Positions 32,611 to 42,244 are shown, counted from the first letter of the stretch. The stretch: 64,000 nt of DNA from Methanoregula sp. UBA64 (GCF_002502735.1 NZ_DAQC01000001.1:737229-801228); one strand, 5' to 3'. Notes: generated by a model not told the origin, from the letters alone. Made by a program: numbers and translations.

Positions 32611-34489
32611 GAAAATTATCGGAATTGACCTTGGTACCTCGAACAGCGAAGCATCCGTCATGGTCGGCGGCAAGCCGACGATCGTACCGTCAGCAGAAGG
32701 GGCAACGGTTGCGGGAAAAATGTTTCCCTCCTATGTGGCCTTTACTCCGGATGGCCAGCTCCTTGTCGGCGAACCGGCACGGCGGCAGGCCGTGAGCAAC
32801 CCCGAAGGGACCGTTACCGCGGCTAAAAGGAAGATGGGGACAAACCACGTCTACAAGATCTACGGGAAGGAGTACACCCCCCAGCAGATCTCGGCGTTCA
32901 TCCTCCAGAAGATCAAACGCGATGCCGAGGCGTTCCTGGGAGAAAAGATCACAAAGGCTGTCATCACCGTCCCGGCCTACTTTAACGACAACCAGCGGAC
33001 CGCAACAAAGGACGCAGGAAAGATCGCGGGCCTTGATGTGGTCAGGCTGGTAAACGAGCCTACCGCAGCGTCCATGGCCTACGGTCTTGACAAGGGCGGC
33101 GACTTCAAAATCCTGGTCTTTGACCTCGGCGGCGGCACGCTCGATGTTACCATCATGGAGTTCGGCGGCGGCACGTTTACCGTCCTTGCAACCTCAGGGG
33201 ACACCCAGCTGGGCGGCACGGACATGGACAATGCCATCTTCGAATGGATAGCAGACGAGTTCAAAAAACAGGAAGGCATCGATCTCCGGAATGACAAGAT
33301 GGCGGTCAACCGGGTCAGGGAGGCTGCGGAGAAAGCCAAGATCGAGCTTTCTACAGTCATGGAGACGGAGATCAACCTCCCCTATGTATCCGCGACCCAG
33401 ACGGGCCCCAAGCACCTCAACATCAAACTGTCCCGGTCAAAACTCGAACAATTGATCGACCCGATCATCCGGAGGTGTATCAATCCGTTCGAGCAGGCGC
33501 TTAAGGATGCAAAACTGACCAAGAACGATATCCAGAAAGTGATCCTGGTCGGCGGACCCACCCGGATGCCGGTGGTCCAGAAGTTCATCGAGGACAATGT
33601 CGGCAAAAAGATGGAACGCGGCATCGACCCGATGGAATGCGTGGCCATGGGCGCAGCTATCCAGGGCGGGATCCTCGGCGGCGAGATCAACGACATGGTG
33701 CTCCTGGATGTGACCCCCTTAACGCTTGGCCTTGAGACACTCGGCGGGGTCAGGACCGCTCTCATCGACCGGAACACTACGATCCCGACCAAAAAGAGCC
33801 AGGTCTTCTCCACAGCGGCGGATATGCAGACCGAGGTCACGATCCATGTCCTCCAGGGCGAGCGGCCCATGGCAGCCGATAACGTGAGCCTGGGCCAGTT
33901 CAACCTGGTCGGCCTGCCCCCGGCGCCCCGGGGGGTCCCGCAGGTCGAGGTCACCTTCGATATCGATGCATCGGGGATCCTCAATGTCTCTGCAAAGGAT
34001 CTCGGCACCGGGAAAGAGCAGAAGATGACCATCACCGCTTCGTCAAAGCTCCCCGAAACAGATGTACGGAAGATGGTCGACGAGGCAAAACAGTTCGAAG
34101 AGCAGGACCGGCAGAAAAAGGAAGAGGTCGAGGCAAGAAACATCGCAGACTCTCTGGTCTATACCGCGGAAAAGACCCGGACCGATCTTGCAGATAAGCT
34201 CAGCCCGGACATGGTTGAACGGCTGAACGCCGCGATCACCGCAGTCAAAGCGGCACTGGAGAGTAAGGATACTTCCAGCATTAAGATCGAAACTGAAAAA
34301 CTCCAGAAAGTTCTCGGCGAAGCAGGCGCCGCTGCATACCAGGCGGCAGCCCGGCAGCAGGCAGAACAGCAGGGACCTTCCCAGAACACGGGACAGCCTT
34401 CGCAGGATGCCGGCGGATCGGGTAGTGCCGGCGGCCCCGGCGGCGAAAATGTCGTTGACGCCGACTTCAAAGTAAAGGATGACAAATAA
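32600..34489 (+). CDS. dnaK: Hsp70 chaperone DnaK
   Basis: A 629-residue Hsp70. The N-terminal ATPase domain has GIDLGTSNSEASV, the VPAYFNDNQRTATKDAG and FDLGGGTLDVTIM phosphate motifs, and ILVGGPTRMPVVQ. The substrate domain begins after the linker DMVLLDVTPLTLGLETLGG (about residues 375-393). The C-terminal tail is Gly/Ser/Gln-rich. The ATG at 32600 has GGTGAG four bases upstream, inside grpE. Works with the downstream dnaJ and the upstream grpE and clpB in refolding. Confidence 0.98.
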   Translation: MTNEKIIGIDLGTSNSEASVMVGGKPTIVPSAEGATVAGKMFPSYVAFTPDGQLLVGEPARRQAVSNPEGTVTAAKRKMGTNHVYKIYGKEYTPQQISAFILQKIKRDAEAFLGEKITKAVITVPAYFNDNQRTATKDAGKIAGLDVVRLVNEPTAASMAYGLDKGGDFKILVFDLGGGTLDVTIMEFGGGTFTVLATSGDTQLGGTDMDNAIFEWIADEFKKQEGIDLRNDKMAVNRVREAAEKAKIELSTVMETEINLPYVSATQTGPKHLNIKLSRSKLEQLIDPIIRRCINPFEQALKDAKLTKNDIQKVILVGGPTRMPVVQKFIEDNVGKKMERGIDPMECVAMGAAIQGGILGGEINDMVLLDVTPLTLGLETLGGVRTALIDRNTTIPTKKSQVFSTAADMQTEVTIHVLQGERPMAADNVSLGQFNLVGLPPAPRGVPQVEVTFDIDASGILNVSAKDLGTGKEQKMTITASSKLPETDVRKMVDEAKQFEEQDRQKKEEVEARNIADSLVYTAEKTRTDLADKLSPDMVERLNAAITAVKAALESKDTSSIKIETEKLQKVLGEAGAAAYQAAARQQAEQQGPSQNTGQPSQDAGGSGSAGGPGGENVVDADFKVKDDK

Positions 34490-34506
34490 TTTTTCCTCCA
34501 CAACCC

Positions 34507-35574
34507 ATGGCAGCGCGCGACTATTATGAGACCCTTGGCGTAAAACGGGATGCAACAGCTGACGAGCTCAAGAAAGCATTCCGGCAGCTCGCACGAAAAT
34601 ACCACCCGGACCTGAACAAGGGAAGCAAGGAGGCAGAAGAGAAATTCAAGGAGATAAACGAAGCCTACCAGGTGTTAAGCGACCCCCAGAAGAAAGCCCA
34701 GTACGACATGGGAGGCCATGTCGAGTTCGGGCCCGGGGACGCAGCGGGGTACCGGCCGCCCAGTTACGACGACCTGTTCCGGGACTACGGTCTCGGGGAT
34801 ATCTTCAACGCGTTCTCCGGGAGTGGCCGGGGGCCACGGCAGCGGGCAGGGGCAGATCTCCGCTACGACATTGAAGTAACACTCTCCGATGCATTCTACG
34901 GAACGAAAAATACCGTGGCGGTCCCGCATGATTCCGTATGCGACACCTGCCACGGTACCGGGGCAGAGCCGGGGTACCTCAGGGACTGCCCCACCTGCCG
35001 GGGAACCGGCGAGATCCGGAGCCCGCAAAGAATGGGGAACCGCAAGGTGATGAGCATCGCCCAGTGCCCGGAATGCGGCGGGAGCGGGAAGATCGTTGAG
35101 AAGCCCTGCCGGACCTGCCACGGGGCCGGGTCGATCCAGAAAACCCGGCGGATCGAAGTCACGATCCCGCGGGGTGTCGAAGACGGGCAGTTCCTGCGTA
35201 TTGCCGGGGAAGGCGAACCGGGCGAGAACCGGGGGCCACCCGGCGATCTCTACGTGGTTGTCCACATAAAAAAACACGCAGTCTTCGAGCGGCAGGGGGC
35301 GGACCTGACGACAACCGCAGTGGTCGGTCTCGCCACCGCGCTCCTGGGAGGAGAGATCACCGTACCGACCATTACCGGGAGTGCGGCCGTAAAGATCCAC
35401 CGCGGCACCCAGAGCCATACCATCTTACGGCTCCGGGGGCAGGGGATGCCGTTTCTTAACTCCGACAAACGGGGCGATCTCCTGGTAAAGGTTATCGTGA
35501 AGATTCCTTTGGACCTGACAAAAAAGCAGGAAGACTTAATGAAGGAAGCATTCGTGGGCGGACCGGTGGGATGA
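34507..35574 (+). CDS. dnaJ: Co-chaperone DnaJ
   Basis: A 355-residue Hsp40. The J domain (residues 1-70) carries the HPD motif at 33-35, needed to stimulate DnaK. A short Gly/Phe-type linker is followed by four zinc-binding CxxCxGxG-type repeats (CDTCHGTG, CPTCRGTG, CPECGGSG, CRTCHGAG) and two C-terminal substrate domains with PRGVEDGQFLRIAGEGEPGE. The start is 17 bases after the dnaK stop. This is a full type I DnaJ. Confidence 0.97.
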   Translation: MAARDYYETLGVKRDATADELKKAFRQLARKYHPDLNKGSKEAEEKFKEINEAYQVLSDPQKKAQYDMGGHVEFGPGDAAGYRPPSYDDLFRDYGLGDIFNAFSGSGRGPRQRAGADLRYDIEVTLSDAFYGTKNTVAVPHDSVCDTCHGTGAEPGYLRDCPTCRGTGEIRSPQRMGNRKVMSIAQCPECGGSGKIVEKPCRTCHGAGSIQKTRRIEVTIPRGVEDGQFLRIAGEGEPGENRGPPGDLYVVVHIKKHAVFERQGADLTTTAVVGLATALLGGEITVPTITGSAAVKIHRGTQSHTILRLRGQGMPFLNSDKRGDLLVKVIVKIPLDLTKKQEDLMKEAFVGGPVG

Positions 35575-35621
35575 ACCATGGTACGGGCAGCTGATCCAAA
35601 ACCCGGTGCGGGGTAAAACAG

Positions 35622-36101
35622 ATGGTGCGATGGTATTACCGGTCGGTCTTTGACGAGCTGGAAGACTTACGGAAATACCTGGAGGCTCTGGACCGGCAGA
35701 TATACGAGACCAATCCTGCGGCATTATTGCCCGCTGCCGGCGGGTCAGCACGGGTGATGCTGCCCGTGCGACCGACAACGTTCCATGTGCAGGTTTCCGG
35801 GAGCGATGACGAAGTGGTGATTACCGCAGAGACGATGGCAGGGATTACCAAAAAAGGGATCGCACTCGACCTGATCGATCCCCGGACGCTCGAAATTACC
35901 TGCGCACGAACGGACGAACGTTCCGATGAGAATGGGGGGTACTATTCGCACGAATGTACGTCTGCGTCAATCACGCGGGTGGTTTCCCTCCCGGAACCGG
36001 CGACCGGGGAAGGAGCCTCTGCAACGTTCAAAGACGGTGTGCTGGAAGTCCGTCTCAAAAAGATCGCAAAAGAGTCACGGGGAAAAATACCTGTTGACTA
36101 A
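35622..36101 (+). CDS. Small heat-shock protein, Hsp20 family (divergent)
   Basis: A 159-residue protein with a divergent alpha-crystallin domain (about residues 50-150); the last strand motif ATFKDGVLEVRLKK matches the family GVLxVxxxK end. The N-terminal region WYYRSVFDELEDLRKYL is helical and hydrophobic, as in oligomer-forming sHsps. It is the last gene of the heat-shock operon, 47 bases after dnaJ, and would hold unfolded proteins for the ClpB-DnaK system. A stretch of Cys (ITCARTDERSDENGGYYSHECTS region) is unusual for the family. Confidence 0.8.
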   Translation: MVRWYYRSVFDELEDLRKYLEALDRQIYETNPAALLPAAGGSARVMLPVRPTTFHVQVSGSDDEVVITAETMAGITKKGIALDLIDPRTLEITCARTDERSDENGGYYSHECTSASITRVVSLPEPATGEGASATFKDGVLEVRLKKIAKESRGKIPVD

Positions 36102-36277
36102 CGGATTAAGAATCCTGCATACCTCCCCCTCCTTTTTACCTCATACCCGGCAGTATGGCAGAAACCGCGTTATCGCAGGATAATAATCCTCATAAACCTC
36201 CGGGTCAAACGACTACCCACAGACCCGGACACCGTTCCGGGTAATTCGGGGTTGAACGCCCAAAGCGGCGGGATCCG

Positions 36278-37201
36278 GTGGACAGTATGATTCTCAAAGA
36301 TTTCCTAACACACGAGGGCACGGACAAAAACCTCGCCGAACTCATTCTCTTCTTAAGCAGGCAGGCATCGGAGGTCAGGAAAGGCTTCCTGTTGAACTGT
36401 ACAAACACGGCAGCCTGCGGCACGAAGAACATGTTCGGCGAGGACCAGAAGCCCCTCGACAAGTATGCCGACGATGTCTTTGTCGAGGCATTAAAAAAGT
36501 CAAAGCTCGTCCGGTATATCGCAACCGAAGAGCAGGACTCGATCATCGAGGTAAAGGACGCAAAGAACACCTTCGGGGTAGTTATCGACCCGCTCGACGG
36601 CTCCTCCCTTCTCGACGTGAACCTCTGCGTGGGTTCGATCATCGGCATCTGCCCGGGCAATGTCCTTGACAAGGGCAAAAACATGATCGCTGCCCTCTAC
36701 ATGCTCTACGGCCCGATCACCACCCTCACTTATACGACCGGTTCGGGAGTCCACGAGTTCGTGCAGGACGAAAAAGGCGAGTTCTTCCTCCGCCAGAAAG
36801 ACATCCGTATCCCTGATGGCAAAATCTATTCTCCCGGGGCACTCAGGAAAGACTATCTCGCCGCCCATGCCGCGTGGATTCAGGATCTCGAAGAGAAAGG
36901 CTACAAGCTCCGGTTCTCGGGCTGCTTTGTTGCCGATGTCCACCAGATCCTCCATAAGGGCGGCGTCTTTACCTACCCGGCATACAAGGGAAAGGAGAAG
37001 GGCAAACTGCGCCTTCTCTACGAGGCAAACCCGATGGGCATGCTCGTCTGCGCGGCCGGCGGGGCAGTCAGCGACGGAAACAAGAGTTTCCGTGAGATCG
37101 TCCCGACCGATATCGGCCAGCGTGTCCCTCTCTACATTGGCGGGAAGCAGGAGATTGCGGGAATAGAGGAATACATGAAAAAGTCGGAGAAGAAGGAGTG
37201 A
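36278..37201 (+). CDS. fbp: Fructose-1,6-bisphosphatase, class I (bacterial type)
   Basis: A 307-residue enzyme that dephosphorylates fructose 1,6-bisphosphate. The metal motif VVIDPLDGSSLLD (about residues 103-115) and the ATEEQDS glutamate site are typical of class I, as are GCFVADVHQILHKGG and LLYEANPMG. The start is a GTG at 36278 (MDSMIL) or an ATG at 36287. It ends by overlapping the aldolase reading region by four bases, so the two enzymes form a unit for the last two steps from triose phosphates to fructose 6-phosphate. Bacterial-type FBPase in an archaeon suggests transfer. Confidence 0.92.
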   Translation: MDSMILKDFLTHEGTDKNLAELILFLSRQASEVRKGFLLNCTNTAACGTKNMFGEDQKPLDKYADDVFVEALKKSKLVRYIATEEQDSIIEVKDAKNTFGVVIDPLDGSSLLDVNLCVGSIIGICPGNVLDKGKNMIAALYMLYGPITTLTYTTGSGVHEFVQDEKGEFFLRQKDIRIPDGKIYSPGALRKDYLAAHAAWIQDLEEKGYKLRFSGCFVADVHQILHKGGVFTYPAYKGKEKGKLRLLYEANPMGMLVCAAGGAVSDGNKSFREIVPTDIGQRVPLYIGGKQEIAGIEEYMKKSEKKE

Positions 37202-37209
37202 AATCAGGT

Positions 37210-38346
37210 ATGAGTACACACGAGTTTGGCCCGGTTCCCGGCTCTGCCATCTTCCATGGCGTTGCCGGCAAAAAAGCGATCGTCATGGCGGCAAACATCC
37301 GGATCGGCCTTGTGGCCGAGGGGATATTCCAGGCTGCAAAGGATACCGATTCGGCAGTCTTCATGGAGCTGGCCCGGTCCGAGAGCGATCTCTCGGGCGG
37401 CTACACCGGCATGACCCCGAAGATCTTCTCCGAAAAGATGGCGGTTGCCGCGAAAAATACCGGCTTTGGCACCTGGGGCCTCCACGCCGACCACATCTCT
37501 ATCAAGAAAGGCGATGCGGCAGAGGTAGCCTCCACAAAAGAGCTCATCGACGCCCAGATCGCCGCCGGCTACACCTCTTTTGCGATTGACGCCTCCCACC
37601 TCTTCAACTTCAACGGCAAGACCGTCCGCGAGGAGCTCGACGACAATATCCGGATCACGACCGAGATAGCCCGGCACATCAAATCAAAGATGGGCACAAA
37701 AGAGTTCGGCCTCGAAGTCGAGGTCGGCGAGATTGGGAGGAAGGACACCGAGGGACTTGTCCTGACGAGCCCCGAGGAAGCAGTTGCCTACATCAGCGCA
37801 TTAAACGAGAACGGCGTCTTCCCCCACGTGCTTGCCATTGCAAACGGCAGCACCCACGGCCACACCTACGATGCGAACGGGAACGTGGTCGAACAGCTCT
37901 CGATCAACATCCCCCGCACAAAGGAGATCGCAGAAGCGCTCAGGAAGCACAAACTCTCCGTCGGCATCGCCCAGCACGGCATCACCGGCACCCCCCGGGA
38001 CCTGATTGCAAAGTACTTCCCGAAAGGCGACATCATCAAGGGCAATGTCGGCACCTTCTGGCAGGACGTGGTCTTTGACACCTTCAAGGTCTACGAACCG
38101 GCACTCTATAAGGAGATCGAGGACTGGACGCTCGAAACCTACCGGCCCAAAAACGCCGGGAAGAAGGACAAGCAGATCTTCGATGGCAACTGCAAGATGG
38201 CCATTAAGCAGTTCTATAAGGAGATCTACGCGGTCGGCGAAGAGACGCAGGCCGCAGTCCGGGCCCGGGCCTATGCCGAGAGCCTGATGTTCTTTAAGGC
38301 TTTCAACTCCTATGGCACGGCATCCGCCGTCAAAAAACTGCTCTGA
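37210..38346 (+). CDS. Class II fructose-bisphosphate aldolase
   Basis: A 378-residue Zn-dependent aldolase that condenses dihydroxyacetone phosphate and glyceraldehyde 3-phosphate. The metal-binding GLHADHISIKKGD region (about residue 95), FGLEVEVGEIGR, IANGSTHGHTYD and GIAQHGITGTP are all present. The preferred start is the ATG at 37210 (MSTHEFG), after a GTG at 37198 that overlaps fbp. A mid-length insert and C-terminal extension (LETYRPKNAGKKDKQIF) make it longer than bacterial Fba. Its pairing with fbp argues for a gluconeogenic role; aldolases of the tagatose type cannot be wholly excluded. Confidence 0.82.
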   Translation: MSTHEFGPVPGSAIFHGVAGKKAIVMAANIRIGLVAEGIFQAAKDTDSAVFMELARSESDLSGGYTGMTPKIFSEKMAVAAKNTGFGTWGLHADHISIKKGDAAEVASTKELIDAQIAAGYTSFAIDASHLFNFNGKTVREELDDNIRITTEIARHIKSKMGTKEFGLEVEVGEIGRKDTEGLVLTSPEEAVAYISALNENGVFPHVLAIANGSTHGHTYDANGNVVEQLSINIPRTKEIAEALRKHKLSVGIAQHGITGTPRDLIAKYFPKGDIIKGNVGTFWQDVVFDTFKVYEPALYKEIEDWTLETYRPKNAGKKDKQIFDGNCKMAIKQFYKEIYAVGEETQAAVRARAYAESLMFFKAFNSYGTASAVKKLL

Positions 38347-38414
38347 TCATTTTTTTTCTTTTTCCCGCATCCTTTTAGTATCCCCCTGCCTATCTCATAT
38401 CTACGTGAAGTGTC

Positions 38415-39512
38415 ATGCCAAAGACCACCATCTCCGTCATCAAGGCCGATGTGGGAAGCTTCCCCGGCCATTCCCGCACCCACCCGAAGCTGCTCGAAAA
38501 AGCAGCGCTGATGCTTAAGGCCGAGCGGGGGAAACTCCTTGTCGATTCCTTTGTCACCCACTGCGGCGACGACCTGGAACTGATCATGACCCATACCCAC
38601 GGAGTTGACGACAAGAAGGTCCACAAGCTCGCGTGGGATGTCTTTACCGAATGCACGAAGATTGCAAAGGAGCTCAAGCTCTACGGGGCCGGGCAGGACA
38701 TGCTCGCCGATGCATTCTCGGGGAATGTCAAGGGTATGGGCCCGGGCGTTGCCGAGATGGAATTCGCGGAGCGGGGATCCGACCCGGTCATGGTCTTCAT
38801 GGCCGACAAGACCGAGCCCGGCGCCTGGAACTTCTACCTGTACAAGATCTTTGCCGACCCGTTCAACACGCCGGGCCTTGTGATCGACCCGTCCATGCAC
38901 GACGGGTTTGTCTTCGAGGTGCACGATCTCGTAAAGAAACGGGCGATCACCTTCTCCTGCCCCGAGGAGAGCTATAACCTGCTCGCCTACATCGGCGCCC
39001 CGTCGCGCTATGTGGTGAAACACGTGTTCAAAAAAGACGGCACGATTGCAGCCTCAACGAGCACCCAGCGCCTCAACATGATGGCGGGAAGATACGTGGG
39101 TAAAGACGACCCGGTCATGATCGTCCGGGCCCAGAGCGGTTTTCCCTCCATGGGCGAGGTGCTCGAACCCTTCACGATCCCGGTCCTTGTTGCCGGGTGG
39201 ATGCGCGGCTCCCACCACGGGCCCTTCATGCCGGTCGGTCTCTGCGATGCGAACTGCACCCGGTTTGACGGGCCGCCCCGGGTCATCTGTTTCGGGTTCC
39301 AGGTAGCGGACGGGAGACTGATCGGCCCCGCCGACATGTTCGACGACCCCGGTTTCGACCGGGTCCGGGCACGGTGCAACGAGCTTGCCGATACGATCCG
39401 GGCCCAGGGGCCTTTTGAACCCCACCGGCTCTCCCTCGAAGAGATGGAGTACACCACGCTTCCGGCAGTTGAGAAAACGCTGGAGAAACGCTGGAAGCCC
39501 CTTACCGGTTAA
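38415..39512 (+). CDS. Archaeal bifunctional FBP aldolase/phosphatase (class V)
   Basis: A 365-residue enzyme with the family N-terminus KTTISVIKADVGSFPGHSRTHP and the conserved VTHCGDDLELIMTHTHG, GAGQDMLADAFSGN, DKTEPGAWNFYLYKIFADPF and GAPSRYVVKHVF segments. This archaeal class combines aldolase and phosphatase in one remodelling active site, making fructose 6-phosphate directly from triose phosphates. It is 68 bases downstream of the separate aldolase and FBPase genes, so the cell carries both routes side by side. The ATG at 38415 is preceded by a TATA-like CTATCTCATATC. Confidence 0.93.
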   Translation: MPKTTISVIKADVGSFPGHSRTHPKLLEKAALMLKAERGKLLVDSFVTHCGDDLELIMTHTHGVDDKKVHKLAWDVFTECTKIAKELKLYGAGQDMLADAFSGNVKGMGPGVAEMEFAERGSDPVMVFMADKTEPGAWNFYLYKIFADPFNTPGLVIDPSMHDGFVFEVHDLVKKRAITFSCPEESYNLLAYIGAPSRYVVKHVFKKDGTIAASTSTQRLNMMAGRYVGKDDPVMIVRAQSGFPSMGEVLEPFTIPVLVAGWMRGSHHGPFMPVGLCDANCTRFDGPPRVICFGFQVADGRLIGPADMFDDPGFDRVRARCNELADTIRAQGPFEPHRLSLEEMEYTTLPAVEKTLEKRWKPLTG

Positions 39513-39607
39513 ACCCCTTTTTTCCTGGCCCAAAGGGGACCGGGCCATTTATTATCTTACGCCGGTCCAGGGAAACTTTAATTATCTTACGACCCAAATC
39601 AGAGCAG

Positions 39608-39844
39608 ATGGTTAACGGAATTGTTTTGCCCATAAAAAAAGTCTTTGCGCTCGTCGATTCAAAGATCACCGTTGAGATCAAGGACGAGGGAAAGAAACTT
39701 CAGGGCCGGCTTGTCGCCGTGGACGAATATTTGAACATCCACATGGACGAGACGATCGAATACGTCAACAACGAGCGGGGCAGGAGCCTCGGGACCGTCG
39801 TCATCCGCGGCAACAATATTCTTACTATTGCTCCGGTCCTGTAA
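39608..39844 (+). CDS. Archaeal Sm-like protein (SmAP/Lsm)
   Basis: A 78-residue Sm fold that forms heptameric RNA-binding rings. Sm1 (residues about 20-50, ITVEIKDEGKKLQGRLVAVDEYLNIHMDE) and Sm2 (about 60-72, LGTVVIRGNNIL) match the family; the asparagine and aspartate of the RNA-binding loop are present. A TATA-like element (about 39575-39585) lies upstream. It acts in RNA metabolism in the cytosol and is followed by a winged-helix gene. Confidence 0.93.
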   Translation: MVNGIVLPIKKVFALVDSKITVEIKDEGKKLQGRLVAVDEYLNIHMDETIEYVNNERGRSLGTVVIRGNNILTIAPVL

Positions 39845-39875
39845 TGCATAACGAGGTAACATAGGTTTGATTGAG

Positions 39876-40220
39876 ATGCCTGAACCTGAAGACGATGCAC
39901 TGGCATTGATCCAGTCAAAACCTGAAGGGGTACTCCAGAGCGAGCTCTGGAAAGAGCTCGGCGTGGACAGCCGCAAGTGTTCGAGGATTGTAAAGAAACT
40001 CGAAGACAGCGGGCTTATTGAACGGGTAGAGTTCAAAAAAGAGGGGATCAAGACCTATCTGCTCCGTGCAAAACAGCAGCCGGTTCACCCCGAAGATCTG
40101 CTTGCCGGGGACGAACTGATTCCCTGCATTGCCTGCGACCTCGAATGCGTTGTCGAGGAATGCCACCCCTTGATGGACTGGATGTACCAGCTTGCCATTG
40201 TCGAGAACAGCGGCAAATAG
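39876..40220 (+). CDS. Winged-helix regulator with C-terminal cysteine cluster
   Basis: A 114-residue protein. The N-terminal half (about residues 5-70) is a winged helix (GVLQSELWKELGVDSRKCSRIVKKLEDSGLIER). The C-terminal part has CIACDLECVVEEC, which may bind zinc or an iron-sulfur cluster. A TTG at 39867 is an alternative start to the ATG at 39876. It is 31 bases after the Sm gene and probably co-transcribed with it. A redox- or metal-responsive regulator is a reasonable guess, but it is not demonstrated. Confidence 0.8.
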   Translation: MPEPEDDALALIQSKPEGVLQSELWKELGVDSRKCSRIVKKLEDSGLIERVEFKKEGIKTYLLRAKQQPVHPEDLLAGDELIPCIACDLECVVEECHPLMDWMYQLAIVENSGK

Positions 40221-40453
40221 ACTATTTTTATCCTTTTTAACAGACCGGATAAACATCCGGCGTTCACCGCAGTTTCCCTTTTTCCTGACCAGAGGAAACA
40301 AAATGCCGGGCTGCAGAAAACCCGGTACGGTTATTCCGGGCCATAATTGCCCGAAACCGGGGATTTTGCCGTCGCCAGTCAACTATTTATTACACCATAG
40401 CCGATTATAGGTAACCTGTACAGACCCGGCGAGATCCGGCTGCGGAGTACCCG

Positions 40454-42133
40454 ATGATATCCATTCTTTTTGTCGATGACAATACCGGCTTTCTTGGGCA
40501 GCTGCGCCCGATCCTTGAAAAGACCGGGGAGGTCCGCCTGGAGATGGTGCCGTCGCCCAAGATGGCCATCGAGAAACTCAAAAGCCGCATCTTCGACATC
40601 GTGATCTGTTTTGAGGAAGTGCCGGCAGTAAACGGGATCGAGTTCGTTCCCGACATGGACGGGATCGGTTTTTTGCGGTACCTCCGGTCGATCGGCAACC
40701 CTACGCCCGTAATCCTCTACGAACGCCGGGGCCAGAGCCGGATCGCGTTTGAGGAAGTCGCAAATGGCGCGGAAGTCACGTTCTCCGGGAATTGCGACCT
40801 GCGGGGACCGGCTGCGGAGCTGGTCACCCTTCTCAAGCAGACCGCCTTACGCAGGAAGACCGAGCGTGAGGCAAAGCTCCAGAACGATCAGCTGACCGCG
40901 ATCCTCTCGGCAACCCCTTTAGGGATCTTCCAGATGCGCAACGCCACGATAGAATGGGTCAACCACCCGTTTGCTGCCCTTCTCGGGACAACCGAACCGG
41001 CGCTTATCGGCAAGCCCGTACGGACGCTCTTTAAGAGCGACGAGGAGTTCGTGCAGGTCTGCCGGGATCTCCAGATCCACCGGGATCCCCTCGGGAACGG
41101 GCTGGCAGAGTCCGAGATCGCACGGACCGGCGGGGGATATGTTGCCTGCACCCTCCAGGCCCGGCTGCTCGATCCGCTCGATGCAAAAAAAGGCGGCACG
41201 GTTGTCGTCACCGATATCTCGGACAAAAAGAAGATGCGGGACGCCTTAAAAGAGAGCGAGGGAAAATACCGCGAGATGATGGCAAACGCCCAGAGCATCA
41301 TCATCCGGATGGACCTCCTCGGGAACATCACCTACATCAACACCTTTGCTGCGGCGTTCTTTGACTATTCGGAAAGCGACCTTGTCGGAAAGAACCTGGT
41401 GGGAACGATTGTCCCCGAGAAGAACCGGGGCGGTCACGATCTCTCCATGATGGCAAACGATCTGGGATTCAATGCCGAAGGATATGCCATCAACGTGAGC
41501 GAGAACATACGCAGGAACGGCGATATTGTCTGGATTGCGTGGATCAACAAGGCGATCCGGGACCCGCAGGGCCATATCACCGAGATCCTCTGTATAGGCC
41601 ACGACATCACCGACCGCAAGCAGACCGGGGCGGTACGGATCAGTACCGATTCCTGGAAGGACCAGGTGGTCTCGGATACTGACGTGCGGGAAGAAGTGTT
41701 CGATACGGTCTTCCATATCGCGACCGAGATCTCGATCGAGGGCCGCGAGGGAAAGGCGGTCGGCACGACCTTTTTAATCGGCGACACGAAAAACGTGCTT
41801 TCCAAGTCCCGGCAGATCATGCTCAATGCCTTCGAAGGCCATGCCCCCGAGATGCGGATGGTAACAAACCCCGATCTAAAAGAGAACATCAAGGAGTTCG
41901 CGCAGCTCGACGGGGCGTTCGTGATCTCGGGCGACGGCTTTATCGAGGCGTCGGGCCGCTACATCACGGTCGATTCAAGCCATGTGACGCTCCCCAAAGG
42001 GATGGGCACCCGGCATAACTCGGTTGCGGCGATGACGAGCGTGACAAAGGCAGTGGGTATCGTGGTATCCCAGAGCGGCGGCGGGATTACTATTTTTAAG
42101 AACGGGCAGATTTTGAAGAAGATTACGCTGTGA
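40454..42133 (+). CDS. Pseudoreceiver-PAS-PAS-diadenylate cyclase fusion
   Basis: A 559-residue multidomain protein. Residues about 1-125 resemble a response-regulator receiver with an acidic DD pair at 8-9, but the phospho-acceptor Asp is Phe (ICFEEVPA), and the Thr and Lys positions are also changed, so it should not be phosphorylated normally. PAS domains follow at about 145-255 and 275-385. The C-terminal 125 residues match a DAC domain (DisA_N fold): LDGA at 485-488 and GTRHNS at 518-523 correspond to the DGA and RHR-type catalytic motifs. The product would be cyclic di-AMP. Standard archaeal DacZ lacks these sensors. It is a single gene with a TATA box (about 40385-40395) and hairpins after the stop. 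Confidence 0.85.
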   Translation: MISILFVDDNTGFLGQLRPILEKTGEVRLEMVPSPKMAIEKLKSRIFDIVICFEEVPAVNGIEFVPDMDGIGFLRYLRSIGNPTPVILYERRGQSRIAFEEVANGAEVTFSGNCDLRGPAAELVTLLKQTALRRKTEREAKLQNDQLTAILSATPLGIFQMRNATIEWVNHPFAALLGTTEPALIGKPVRTLFKSDEEFVQVCRDLQIHRDPLGNGLAESEIARTGGGYVACTLQARLLDPLDAKKGGTVVVTDISDKKKMRDALKESEGKYREMMANAQSIIIRMDLLGNITYINTFAAAFFDYSESDLVGKNLVGTIVPEKNRGGHDLSMMANDLGFNAEGYAINVSENIRRNGDIVWIAWINKAIRDPQGHITEILCIGHDITDRKQTGAVRISTDSWKDQVVSDTDVREEVFDTVFHIATEISIEGREGKAVGTTFLIGDTKNVLSKSRQIMLNAFEGHAPEMRMVTNPDLKENIKEFAQLDGAFVISGDGFIEASGRYITVDSSHVTLPKGMGTRHNSVAAMTSVTKAVGIVVSQSGGGITIFKNGQILKKITL

Positions 42134-42244
42134 GGGCGGTTCTTTTCCCTGCAAGTAATCCTGAAATTTTTCAAGATTATCAATATTTGAGTTACATTTT
42201 CTCTCGCCGACGCGAGCACTCGCCCCCTCCGCCCCCTCGCGCTC

